This document shows, in pieces, positions 1-7,516 of a DNA stretch of 7,516 nucleotides; position 1 is the first letter of the stretch, and the number at the start of each line of letters is the position of its first letter. The stretch covers positions 1-7,516 of the forward strand of contig DAOTVS010000323.1 of the NCBI GenBank assembly GCA_034436375.1. Reading direction: 5' to 3'. Made by a program: the position numbers and the translations under genes. Under the pieces are notes generated by a model. That model did not search any database, was not told the DNA's origin, and saw only the letters and a program-made list of their open reading frames with translations. This DNA comes from DAOTVS01 sp034436375 (lineage in GTDB: Bacteria; Chloroflexota; Anaerolineae; SpSt-313).

Positions 1-2130
<2,130 letters not shown>

Positions 2131-2213
2131 ACGCGGTGTTACGGGGAGAGAGCGGGCATTCTGTTCAGTTCTTAGGGTACTGGTCAGCACCTGATTGCAG
2201 GGCCGAGGGATGG

Positions 2214-2283
2214 AAGGGCAGGGCGCAGAATGATGACGTTGCTGGGCCGCCAGCAGCCCGTCTTTCTGTGCCTTGCCCTTTTT
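2214..2283 (+). terminator. Putative rRNA transcript terminator hairpin
   Basis: Bases 2214-2230 pair with 2264-2280 as a 17-bp stem interrupted by no mismatch, only two G-U wobbles. Inside the loop a second hairpin, 2238-2245 with 2250-2257 (8 bp with one wobble, 4-base loop), stacks on top. The descending arm runs into TTTTT (2279-2283) and then GCTTT. This fits an intrinsic terminator about 80 bases after the 23S 3' end. It could also serve as an rRNA processing stem. The pairing is seen directly; the termination role is inferred. Confidence 0.7.
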
Positions 2284-2301
2284 GCTTTCGGGCGTTTCCA
2301 T

Positions 2302-2330
2302 TTGCAGAAACGGCTGCCGCGTGTTAGAAT
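2302..2330 (+). promoter_or_regulatory. Candidate promoter for the tRNA-Gln transcript
   Basis: TAGAAT at 2325-2330 matches the -10 consensus at 5 of 6 positions and is preceded by TGT, an extended -10. A weak -35 (TTGCAG, 2302-2307) lies 17 bases upstream. Transcription would begin near 2337, just after the putative rRNA terminator and about 110 bases before the tRNA. The -35 is poor, so the call rests mainly on the extended -10 and the position between a terminator and a gene. Confidence 0.45.
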
Positions 2331-2335
2331 TGACC

Positions 2336-2410
2336 GGTCCACCATCGAGCGGGCAGCCTCTGCAGGGTCGGGTGACCGCTTGGGGGGACGGTGAGCCACC
2401 ATGGTGGACC
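2336..2410 (+). other. Inverted-repeat leader upstream of tRNA-Gln
   Basis: GGTCCACCAT (2336-2345) is repeated exactly in inverted form at 2401-2410. The right arm overlaps a 12-bp perfect palindrome (2396-2407). The 55-base interior can also form short stems, such as AGCGG with CCGCT. The left arm begins almost exactly where transcription from the candidate promoter should start, so a folded 5' leader or a tRNA-precursor processing structure is possible. No known RNA family is recognised. Confidence 0.35.
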
Positions 2411-2448
2411 ACGGACGATGATCGGAAGCGGACCATACAGCCTGATCT

Positions 2449-2520
2449 TGGGGCGTCGCCAAGCGGAAAGGCAGCGGCCTTTGGAGCCGCGATGCGAAGG
2501 TTCGAATCCTTCCGCCCCAG
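2449..2520 (+). tRNA. tRNA-Gln (anticodon TTG)
   Basis: A complete 72-base cloverleaf is visible. The acceptor stem TGGGGCG (2449-2455) pairs with CGCCCCA (2513-2519), the discriminator is G2520, and the D-stem is GCC/GGC with GG in its loop. The anticodon stem GCGGC/GCCGC encloses the loop CTTTGGA, giving anticodon TTG. There is a 5-base variable loop, and the T-stem GAAGG/CCTTC encloses TTCGAAT. The U1-A72 first pair is typical of glutamine tRNAs. The 3' CCA is not encoded, so it would be added after transcription. The gene sits between the rRNA transcript and glmU on the same strand. Confidence 0.96.
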
Positions 2521-2531
2521 CCTCGTGGTCT

Positions 2532-2614
2532 ACGCCGCGAGTGGCAGCTTGACGCGGCGCCGGGTGTGGGAGGGCAAACTGCGGCCTTTCCCTGCGCTGC
2601 AGTGCTCGCGGCGT
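2532..2614 (+). other. Foldable spacer between tRNA-Gln and glmU
   Basis: ACGCCGCGAG (2532-2541) is perfectly complementary in inverted orientation to 2605-2614. Within it GCAGC (2544-2548) pairs with GCTGC (2596-2600), and the apex has further purine/pyrimidine complementarity (AGGG with CCCT). The arms are followed by only three T residues, so a standard intrinsic terminator is unlikely. It may be a 3' processing stem of the tRNA, an attenuator or a 5' leader of glmU. The fold is visible in the sequence; no function is established. Confidence 0.4.
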
Positions 2615-2636
2615 TTCCATTGGTGAGCCAAGCGAT

Positions 2637-2643
2637 AGGAGGG
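2637..2643 (+). promoter_or_regulatory. Ribosome-binding site of glmU
   Basis: AGGAGGG lies 11 bases before the ATG at 2655. Another ATG at 2647 is closer but out of frame with glmU. Family alignment (the MN.A.VILAAG start) supports 2655. Confidence 0.75.
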
Positions 2644-2654
2644 CCGATGGCAGC

Positions 2655-4085
2655 ATGAACGTTGCAACCGTTATCCTAGCCGCAGGGCAGGGTACTCGCA
2701 TGCGGTCCAAACTCCCCAAGATACTGCACCCCCTGCGCGGCCAGCCGATGATCGACTATACCGTGAATCTGGCGATGCAGCTTTCGAGCCAGCCGCCTGT
2801 GCTGGTGGTAGGGCATGGGGCAAAGCTTGTGCATAACCAGGTGGGCGAATGCGTGCGCTATGTGTTGCAGGAAACTCGCCTGGGCACGGGGCATGCCTTA
2901 TTGCAAGCACAGGAGCTCCTTCAGGGGCGCTCGGAAGCGGTGTTTGTGCTCTATGGCGATATGCCGTTATTGACCCCGCCGACATGCTCGCGCGTGATTG
3001 AGTCCTTTAGCCAAGCCACCCCTACCCCCGCCATTGCCATGCTCACGCTGACAATCCCCGAAGGCGCCAGCAGCATGGGGTTTGGCCGTGTGGAGCGCGA
3101 CGCCCAGGGCCGCGTGACGGGCGTGGTCGAGGAATTCCAGGCGACGCCCGAGCAGCTGCGCCTGCGCGAGCTCAACTGCGGCATCTATTGTTTTCGTGCT
3201 GACTGGCTCTGGGAGCGCCTGCCTAAGCTTCCCATTTCCTCCAAGGGAGAGTATCTCCTGACGGATATGGTGGAGGTGGCTGCGCGCGAGGGAGAGCCAA
3301 TCATCGCGGTGCCGGTTGATGATCCCGATGATGTGTTGGGCATCAACGATCGCATTCTCCTTTCCCAGGCCGAAAAGATCCTCCAGCGGCGCATCAATAT
3401 CGAATTGATGCGCGGCGGTGTGACGCTGATTGACCCCGATACGACCTATGTCGATGTGGGAGTGCAGGTCGCACCCGATACGATCATCTACCCCAATACT
3501 CACCTGCTGGGTGATACATCAATCGAAGATGATTGTATGATCGGCCCGAATGTCGTGCTGCGCAACACAACAGTTGGGCCTCGCTGCCGAATCGTGGCTT
3601 CGGTGCTGGAAGAGGCTTCTCTGGGCGCCGACGTGACCGTGGGGCCCTTTGGCCATCTGCGCACCGATGCGCGCCTCGACAATGGCGTGCATATGGGCAA
3701 CTTTGGTGAGGTCAAAAACTCGTATCTGGGCCCGGGCACCAAGATGGGCCACTTTAGCTATGTGGGCGATGCGACCCTGGGGGCGCGCGTGAATATCGGC
3801 GCCGGCACGGTGACCTGCAACTTTGACGGCCAACGCAAACACGCTACCATCATCGGTGACGATGTCTTTGTCGGCAGCGGCACGATGCTGCGTGCGCCGG
3901 TCGTCGTCGGCGCTGGCGCCAAGATCGGCGCCGGCTCTGTCGTGACACACGATGTGCCGGCCAATGGCCTGGTCTATGGCTCTCCGGCGCGGCTGCATGG
4001 CCTGGCCCGGCCTGATGAGGTCGATGCCCAGCCGGATGATGCGGTGAGCCTGGAAGAGCGTGCGGCCGGAGAGCAAGGAAAGTGA
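2655..4085 (+). CDS. glmU: Bifunctional GlmU: GlcN-1-P acetyltransferase / GlcNAc-1-P uridyltransferase
   Basis: GlmU makes UDP-GlcNAc in the cytoplasm in two steps: acetylation of glucosamine-1-phosphate with acetyl-CoA, then uridylyl transfer from UTP. The product feeds peptidoglycan and surface polysaccharides. The protein has 476 residues, slightly longer than the usual 450-460. The N-terminal nucleotidyltransferase domain (1 to about 235) has the LAAGxGTRM loop at 8-16 with K22, the LGTGHA motif at 76-81, metal ligand D102 in YGDMPLL, N174, GEYLLTD at 198-204 and N231. The C-terminal left-handed beta-helix (about 255-450) has hexapeptide repeats. It includes H366, matching the catalytic histidine of the acetyltransferase, and NIGAGTVTCNFDG at 380-392. 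The last 25 residues are an acidic, low-complexity tail. It is the first gene of a run, and cdd starts 3 bases after its stop. Confidence 0.97.
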   Translation: MNVATVILAAGQGTRMRSKLPKILHPLRGQPMIDYTVNLAMQLSSQPPVLVVGHGAKLVHNQVGECVRYVLQETRLGTGHALLQAQELLQGRSEAVFVLYGDMPLLTPPTCSRVIESFSQATPTPAIAMLTLTIPEGASSMGFGRVERDAQGRVTGVVEEFQATPEQLRLRELNCGIYCFRADWLWERLPKLPISSKGEYLLTDMVEVAAREGEPIIAVPVDDPDDVLGINDRILLSQAEKILQRRINIELMRGGVTLIDPDTTYVDVGVQVAPDTIIYPNTHLLGDTSIEDDCMIGPNVVLRNTTVGPRCRIVASVLEEASLGADVTVGPFGHLRTDARLDNGVHMGNFGEVKNSYLGPGTKMGHFSYVGDATLGARVNIGAGTVTCNFDGQRKHATIIGDDVFVGSGTMLRAPVVVGAGAKIGAGSVVTHDVPANGLVYGSPARLHGLARPDEVDAQPDDAVSLEERAAGEQGK

Positions 4086-4088
4086 TCT

Positions 4089-4475
4089 GTGAGCCCTGAA
4101 GAACTCATCGGGCGCGCCCTGGCCGCTCGTGGGAACGCCTATATTCCCTATTCGCGTTATGCTGTTGGGGCGGCGCTGCTGGCAGCCAATGGCCAGGTCT
4201 ATACCGGCTGCAATGTGGAGAATGCCTCCTATGGGCTGACTATCTGCGCCGAGCGCGTGGCGGTTTTCGCTGCCGTCTGTGCCGGCGAGCGCAAGGGCTG
4301 GCAGGCCCTTGCCGTGGTTACCGTCGATGGCTCGCCGCCCTGTGGCGCCTGCCGTCAGGTGCTGGCCGAGTTCGCCGCTGATGGGCTCACGATCTACCTG
4401 GCCCAACCGGATGGCCGCTATGCTGTGCACACCCTGGGCGAGTTGTTGCCGCACGCGTTTCGGCTGGAGTCGTAA
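4089..4475 (+). CDS. cdd: Cytidine deaminase
   Basis: This enzyme hydrolytically deaminates cytidine and deoxycytidine to uridine and deoxyuridine in pyrimidine salvage. The product has 128 residues, normal for the small homotetrameric bacterial class. The nucleoside-binding segment NVENASYG is at 42-49. The zinc and catalytic set follows: C53-A-E55 (proton-shuttle glutamate E55) and PCGAC with C85 and C88. The GTG start lies 3 bases after the glmU stop, with AAGGAA at 4075-4080 and an 8-base spacer, which indicates co-transcription and probably coupled translation. All active-site residues are present. Confidence is high. Confidence 0.96.
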   Translation: MSPEELIGRALAARGNAYIPYSRYAVGAALLAANGQVYTGCNVENASYGLTICAERVAVFAAVCAGERKGWQALAVVTVDGSPPCGACRQVLAEFAADGLTIYLAQPDGRYAVHTLGELLPHAFRLES

Positions 4476-4476
4476 T

Positions 4477-4497
4477 GCGTGACGGGACGGGTCACGT
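4477..4497 (+). repeat. Small inverted heptamer pair (hairpin) between cdd and the MazG-like gene
   Basis: GCGTGAC (4477-4483) is followed after 7 bases by GTCACGT (4491-4497). The core CGTGAC/GTCACG is a perfect 6-bp stem that can extend by wobble pairs. The unit matches the heptamer that builds the larger element at 6413-6553. It lies 2 bases past the cdd stop codon and just before the AAGGAG of the next gene, so it may influence translation or mark a decayed repeat copy. Confidence 0.55.
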
Positions 4498-4514
4498 GTA
4501 AGGAGCGACACTCG

Positions 4515-4826
4515 GTGACAGAGATGGCTTCCCTGAACGCCTGCATGGCAGAGGTGCGCGCCCTGACCGACAGCAAGGGTTTCGGCTCTTCAGAGGCGCG
4601 CATTTGGGAGATGCTGGCGCTGATCCACAGCGAGGTCTCTGAGGCGACCGATGCCTATAAGAAGGGGCAGCCCAAAGAAGTGGTCGGGGAAGAGTTGATT
4701 GATGCCTTGATCCGAATTCTGCATCTGCTTTCGGCCCTGGATATGGATGCTGATGCTCTCTTCCGGCGGGTGATGGACCGCAACTGGCAGCGTCCAATTC
4801 GTTACAATACTACTCGTGGTGGATAG
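4515..4826 (+). CDS. MazG-like nucleotide pyrophosphohydrolase
   Basis: This belongs to the all-alpha NTP pyrophosphohydrolase superfamily, which converts (d)NTPs to NMPs plus pyrophosphate and commonly clears non-canonical nucleotides. The 103-residue protein is a compact single-domain form. The magnesium-binding pattern is visible: E40xxE43 in the first core helix (HSEVSEA) and E60xxD63 in the second (EELIDAL), followed by a C-terminal RNWQRP segment typical of the group. The GTG start at 4515 is chosen because TAAGGAG (4499-4505) lies 9 bases upstream. An in-frame GTG at 4479 would put the start inside the repeat hairpin, and an ATG at 4524 is too far from the ribosome-binding site. Its place after cdd suggests nucleotide-pool housekeeping. 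The exact substrate is unknown. Confidence 0.88.
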   Translation: MTEMASLNACMAEVRALTDSKGFGSSEARIWEMLALIHSEVSEATDAYKKGQPKEVVGEELIDALIRILHLLSALDMDADALFRRVMDRNWQRPIRYNTTRGG

Positions 4827-4849
4827 AGTTGACGAAAGGAAAGGGCGAG

Positions 4850-5740
4850 TTGACCTCGCACAAGCCCGAGCCCTGGTCACCGACAAGCGGTCAAGCTGCG
4901 CGCTGGATTGCTCTGCACCTTGAGTTACATGCTCCGCATACCTGGTTTGGCCCCACCTGGGCCTTTCTGGGCGGTGTTGTTTCATGCGGGCAGGCGCCGC
5001 TGACGGCGGCTGGCCTGGTCATCGTGCTCGTCGCGTGGCTGGTGAGCGAGCCTTTCCTGGGATCGCTGTTAGCCCTGGCAGCCGATATCGCTGCCATGCG
5101 TCAGGCCGGCCGCGCGGACCCGCTTGCGCCTCGCCGCTGGAGCCTGCCTTATGTGCGGCCCGGCACCCCCGGGCAACGCTTGCTGGATTACCTGGCCCGC
5201 GTAGAGGCGCGGTTCCGCCATGGCTGGCATATCGCCGGCGAAGCGGGCGAAAAGTGGCTTTTCCTGGCTATTGCTACCCTGCTGCTGTCTTTGATTGCCG
5301 GGGGGCCAGCGGCGTTGCTGGCGGGGGTGATGGTGGTGGCGGCGCTGGGCGTCACGACATTGCGGCCCCTTTCCGCTTCGGTGCGCGTGGGTCTGGGAGC
5401 GATGCACTTTTTCGTTAGCTGGCTGATTGGCCGGGTGACCCTTGGCGCGCTTGACTATCGTGTGGCGGCCGTGGGGGCGGGGTTTGCTTTGGTCTGGTTC
5501 GCCTGGACGCTGCGCCCGCCGCGCGCCTGGCTCCTGGCTTTGGCGGAGCTGGCGACGGCGGCGCTGCTGGTGTTGTGGCATGCGCCGGTAGCTGCCGTCG
5601 GCATACTGCTACTGGCGGCGCCCCTCTTTGCCCTGTGGCCCGACGGGCCAACCAGCCAGCGCGGTTATTTGGCGCATACTCAGGCCTTTCTCATGGCAAG
5701 TCTGCTCCTGGCGGCCGGAGGTCTGGCTTGGTCTTTCTGA
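4850..5740 (+). CDS. Polytopic membrane protein, possible degenerate UbiA-type prenyltransferase homologue
   Basis: With this start the product is 296 residues with about eight or nine hydrophobic segments (about 34-48, 52-80, 136-154, 156-172, 184-200, 204-220, 227-245, 247-264, 277-294) and a polar loop at about 84-134. The N-terminal TWFGPTWAFLGGVVSCG (31-47) resembles, from memory, the opening of chlorophyll synthase-type UbiA proteins. UbiA enzymes carry two Asp-rich motifs for prenyl-diphosphate binding. Here only D79 falls in a plausible place, and the second motif is absent, so catalysis of the usual kind is doubtful. TTG at 4850 has AAGGA 9 bases upstream. TTG at 4829, 2 bases after the previous stop, would add 7 residues. 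It overlaps the next gene, which suggests a joint function. It could also be an unrelated membrane protein. Confidence 0.72.
   Translation: MTSHKPEPWSPTSGQAARWIALHLELHAPHTWFGPTWAFLGGVVSCGQAPLTAAGLVIVLVAWLVSEPFLGSLLALAADIAAMRQAGRADPLAPRRWSLPYVRPGTPGQRLLDYLARVEARFRHGWHIAGEAGEKWLFLAIATLLLSLIAGGPAALLAGVMVVAALGVTTLRPLSASVRVGLGAMHFFVSWLIGRVTLGALDYRVAAVGAGFALVWFAWTLRPPRAWLLALAELATAALLVLWHAPVAAVGILLLAAPLFALWPDGPTSQRGYLAHTQAFLMASLLLAAGGLAWSF
5717..5721 (+). promoter_or_regulatory. Ribosome-binding site that decides the methyltransferase start
   Basis: GGAGG lies inside the end of the upstream membrane-protein gene, 6 bases before an in-frame TTG at 5728 but 18 bases before the ATG at 5740. The spacing favours TTG. 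The ATG, which shares one base with the upstream stop (TGATG), would instead rely on translational coupling. Confidence 0.5.
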
Positions 5741-6411
5741 TGGCGCTGGGGGCAGTGCTGTTGGCCCTGGGCGCCGGAGCCTATTGGGCCTTGGTGCTCT
5801 CAGAAGGGGTCTACCTGGGGCCGCGAGTGGTGAGGTTGCTCTATGATCGCGCCGCTCCCCGCTACGATCGCATCAAGAACGCAGACCCTGAGGATGATGT
5901 ACGCTACCTGGCGCGGCCGCTGCTGACTGCCCTGGACGCAGCGCCAGCGCCCCTCGTGCTCGACGTGGCCACGGGCACGGCGCGGCTGCCGCTCAGCCTG
6001 ATGGCTGAGCCCATTCCGGGCCTGCGGGTTGTGGGCATCGATTGCTCTCCCGGCATGCTGGGGCGGGCACAACGCAAGCTTGAGCCCTATCCTCACGTGC
6101 AGGCGCTGGCGCTGGCTGATGCCGGGCATTTGCCTTTTGCTGATGATGCCTTTACCGCCGTGACCTGCCTGGAGGCGATCGAGTTTACGCCCCGGCCGCG
6201 TGCGACCCTGCGTGAGCTGGTGCGCGTGCTGCAGCCCGGCGGTGTGTTGCTGATCTCCAATCGGGTGGGGGTGGATTGCCTGTGGTTTCCCGACCAGCGT
6301 TGCGGCCGTGGGCGGGTGGAGGCCTGGCTGCGCGAGCTCGGCCTTGTGGATATCGAGCGGGAGGCGTGGCAGGTGTATTACGATTTGGTGTGGGCGAAGA
6401 AGGCCGCCTGA
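5728..6411 (+). CDS. Membrane-anchored class I SAM-dependent methyltransferase
   Basis: The 227-residue protein starts with one hydrophobic segment (about 1-25), so the catalytic domain is probably tethered to the inner membrane face. The Rossmann-type domain shows motif I VLDVATGTARLP (77-88), the acidic end of strand 2 in VVGIDCSPGML (101-111), LPFADDAF (135-142) and the post-motif strand LREL...LQPGGVLLISNR (161-179). A YDxxAxxYD element (39-47) precedes it, as in quinone and tetrapyrrole methyltransferases such as UbiE/MenG. The methyl acceptor cannot be read from sequence. It starts within the end of the membrane-protein gene (13-base overlap from TTG 5728, or 1 base from ATG 5740), so the two are almost certainly co-translated and may act on the same membrane substrate. 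Confidence 0.88.
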   Translation: MVFLMALGAVLLALGAGAYWALVLSEGVYLGPRVVRLLYDRAAPRYDRIKNADPEDDVRYLARPLLTALDAAPAPLVLDVATGTARLPLSLMAEPIPGLRVVGIDCSPGMLGRAQRKLEPYPHVQALALADAGHLPFADDAFTAVTCLEAIEFTPRPRATLRELVRVLQPGGVLLISNRVGVDCLWFPDQRCGRGRVEAWLRELGLVDIEREAWQVYYDLVWAKKAA

Positions 6412-6412
6412 C

Positions 6413-6553
6413 GCGTGATCCGTGATGCGTGACTGGAGTTGCCCATCGAGATGGGATGTCTCTCGCCCATGTCGAGGCGCCTCAACGCCCCCTGGGGTGG
6501 CTCCGGCTGGTGAGTGCATTCACCTATCACTCATTCCGCATTACGCATCACGT
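6413..6553 (+). repeat. 141-bp element of inverted 7-bp repeat clusters
   Basis: Three head-to-tail heptamers (GCGTGAT, CCGTGAT, GCGTGAC) occupy 6413-6433, starting 2 bases after the methyltransferase stop. Four related heptamers in the opposite orientation occupy 6526-6553 (read on the minus strand: ACGTGAT, GCGTAAT, GCGGAAT, GAGTGAT). Each begins exactly where the last ends. A perfect 10-bp inverted match links 6421-6430 to 6543-6552. The interior has a hairpin, CCCAT/ATGGG at 6442-6455, whose ATGGG can alternatively pair with CCCAT at 6466-6470. The layout is like a miniature element with terminal inverted repeats, but no target-site duplication is evident. It carries no gene, so the FAH-family reading frame that extends upstream through it should be trimmed. 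Confidence 0.75.
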
Positions 6554-6573
6554 ATTATGTCTCTGGAGGCTAC

Positions 6574-7332
6574 ATGCGTTTCATCCGGTTCATACATGAA
6601 GGTATGGAGAGGTTCGGCCTGATCGAGGGTGAGCAGGTCGTGCCTCTTTCTGGTCGCCCGTGGGAGGCGATCTCGCCCTGCGGGCAGGCGGTGCCGCTGG
6701 CCGGGCTGCCGCTGTTGGCGCCCGTGTGCCCCTCCAAGATTGTGGCTGTTGGTCGCAACTATCGCGAGCACGCGGCCGAGCTGGGCAATCCGGTTCCAAC
6801 CTCGCCCATCATCTTCATCAAGCCGTCTACGGCGGTCATTGGCCCTGAGGGCACCATCATCTATCCGCCGGAGACGAAAAACCTGCATCACGAGTCTGAA
6901 CTGGCCGTGGTCATTGGCAAGCGGGCGCATCGCATTGCCCCTCAAGATGTGGCTGCGCATATCTGGGGCTATACCTGCGCTAACGATGTCACCGCGCGCG
7001 ATCTGCAGAGATCCGATGAACAGTGGACGCGTGCCAAGGGCTTTGACACTTTTGCCCCCCTGGGCCCTTGGGTCGAGACGGAGCTGGACCCGGGCGCCGT
7101 GGAGGTAATCTGCCGGGTGAATGGCCAGGTGCGCCAGGATGGCCACACACAGGATATGGTGTTCGACGTCGCGGCCCTGGTGGCTTTTATCGCCAATGCC
7201 ATGACCCTGCTGCCTGGTGATGTGGTGCTGACCGGCACGCCAGAAGGCGTCGGGCCGCTCCAGCCGGGAGATCGCGTCGAGGTCGAAATCCAGGGTATTG
7301 GCGTATTACGCAATTCGGTGGGTCTTGCTTGA
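6574..7332 (+). CDS. Fumarylacetoacetate hydrolase (FAH) superfamily protein
   Basis: This superfamily comprises metal-dependent C-C bond hydrolases, decarboxylases and isomerases acting on oxo/enol dicarboxylates. Members include acylpyruvate hydrolase, oxaloacetate decarboxylase and the homoprotocatechuate-pathway isomerase/decarboxylase. The protein has 252 residues, the usual length for the single-domain group. The KIVAVGRNYREHAAELG motif is at 55-71. The divalent-metal ligands are E107 and E109 in HESEL and D138 in NDVTARD, followed by K155 in RAKGFDTFAPLGPW, and GTPEGVG lies at 221-227. ATG 6574 is preceded by GGAGG (6565-6569). An upstream ATG at 6514 lies in the repeat element and has no family homology. 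A 162-base gap separates it from the previous gene. The exact substrate cannot be assigned. Confidence 0.93.
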   Translation: MRFIRFIHEGMERFGLIEGEQVVPLSGRPWEAISPCGQAVPLAGLPLLAPVCPSKIVAVGRNYREHAAELGNPVPTSPIIFIKPSTAVIGPEGTIIYPPETKNLHHESELAVVIGKRAHRIAPQDVAAHIWGYTCANDVTARDLQRSDEQWTRAKGFDTFAPLGPWVETELDPGAVEVICRVNGQVRQDGHTQDMVFDVAALVAFIANAMTLLPGDVVLTGTPEGVGPLQPGDRVEVEIQGIGVLRNSVGLA

Positions 7333-7384
7333 AGGCCTGGACATTCCGTGGTAAGCTAGGGGCATACTGGGAGGTTACAGTATT

Positions 7385-7516
7385 ATGAAGAAGGATTTCA
7401 TCAGCCTGGCAGACCTGACGCCGGCGCAGCTCGAGAATCTCATCCAAGAGGCGGTGGCTCTCAAGGCGGAGCGGCAGCATGGCGGCAATGCGCCCCTGCT
7501 GCAGGGCAAGGTGCTG
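7385..7516 (+). CDS. argF: Ornithine carbamoyltransferase, N-terminal part (cut by window edge)
   Basis: The visible 44 codons encode an N-terminus typical of ornithine carbamoyltransferase, which joins carbamoyl phosphate and ornithine to citrulline in arginine synthesis. The first-helix pattern DFISLADLTPAQLENLI (4-20), the run to ALKAER and the strand entry LLQGKVL (38-44) match the family. The carbamoyl-phosphate motif STRTR should lie just beyond the window edge. GGGAGG (7369-7374) is 10 bases before the ATG. It follows the FAH-family gene by 52 bases, on the same strand. Only the N-terminus is available, so a related transcarbamylase is not fully excluded. Confidence 0.85.
   Translation, partial: MKKDFISLADLTPAQLENLIQEAVALKAERQHGGNAPLLQGKVL

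Larger units (their letters stand above)
2131..2448 (+). other. 23S to tRNA-Gln spacer without a 5S gene
   Basis: This 318-base stretch holds no credible protein gene, and I find no 5S rRNA: neither the conserved GAACACGG-like loop nor the usual outer stem is present. What it does hold is a strong hairpin with a T tract (2214-2283), a small hairpin with 6-bp arms at 2293-2298 and 2307-2312, an extended -10 promoter candidate (2302-2330), and a 10-bp inverted repeat (2336-2345 with 2401-2410). Short open frames crossing it have no family signature or ribosome-binding site. Confidence 0.75.

Noticed and set aside
2396..2415. T-box-like motif near GGTGGACCACG before the tRNA
   Set aside because: It lacks one base of the T-box antiterminator consensus, has no specifier stem or terminator, and the next gene is a tRNA rather than a synthetase or amino-acid gene.
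2549..2580. TTGACG (-35-like) upstream of glmU
   Set aside because: No -10 of reasonable quality lies at 16-18 bases; the best candidate, CAAACT, is 20 bases away and matches poorly.
3519..4511. 330-residue minus-strand open frame opposite glmU and cdd
   Set aside because: It is antisense to two genes with complete catalytic motifs and has repetitive composition mirroring the hexapeptide repeats, so it is a codon-bias shadow.
5575..5727. N-terminal extension of the methyltransferase from an ATG at 5575
   Set aside because: It runs deep inside the membrane-protein gene in another frame, is Arg/Pro-rich with no homology, and lacks a ribosome-binding site.
6514..6573. 20-residue N-terminal extension of the FAH-family protein from ATG 6514
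   Set aside because: The extension is a translation of the heptamer repeats. The ATG at 6574 has GGAGG just upstream and aligns with the family start.
7329..7357. Possible argF promoter TTGAAG / TAAGCT with 17-base spacing
   Set aside because: The -10 matches consensus at only three positions and it overlaps the end of the preceding gene, so it is too weak to annotate.

Overview
The window reads as a chromosomal segment of a moderately GC-rich bacterium. The tail of the 23S rRNA and the gene style suggest Chloroflexota (Anaerolineae-like). That placement rests on remembered sequence resemblance only. Everything supported lies on the + strand. I saw no mobile-element gene and no CRISPR array.

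Bases 1-2130 are the 3' three-quarters of a 23S rRNA gene, starting near E. coli position 805. It aligns almost without gaps to E. coli, and its helices are intact, several through compensatory changes. Yet it carries substitutions at positions that are normally near-universal: the peptidyl-transferase ring, the helix 69 loop, helix 71 and the GTPase-associated centre. No 5S gene follows. Instead a long hairpin with a T tract (2214-2283) looks like the end of the rRNA transcript. A promoter-like sequence (2302-2330), a structured leader and a tRNA-Gln(TTG) come next, then a second foldable spacer.

Bases 2655-6411 form a tight unidirectional gene run. It comprises glmU (UDP-GlcNAc synthesis for the cell wall), a cytidine deaminase, a MazG-like nucleotide pyrophosphohydrolase, a polytopic membrane protein that looks like a degenerate UbiA/chlorophyll-synthase relative, and a membrane-anchored SAM methyltransferase. 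The deaminase and pyrophosphohydrolase are pyrimidine-salvage and nucleotide-housekeeping functions. The last two genes overlap and probably act together, perhaps on a prenylated lipid or quinone, though no substrate can be read from the sequence.

A 141-bp element built of inverted clusters of a 7-bp unit (6413-6553) separates this run from a fumarylacetoacetate-hydrolase-family gene. The first 44 codons of argF (ornithine carbamoyltransferase) follow and run off the right edge. A smaller copy of the heptamer motif sits between the deaminase and MazG-like genes.

The observation most worth checking is the 23S rRNA: conserved architecture combined with altered catalytic-centre nucleotides.
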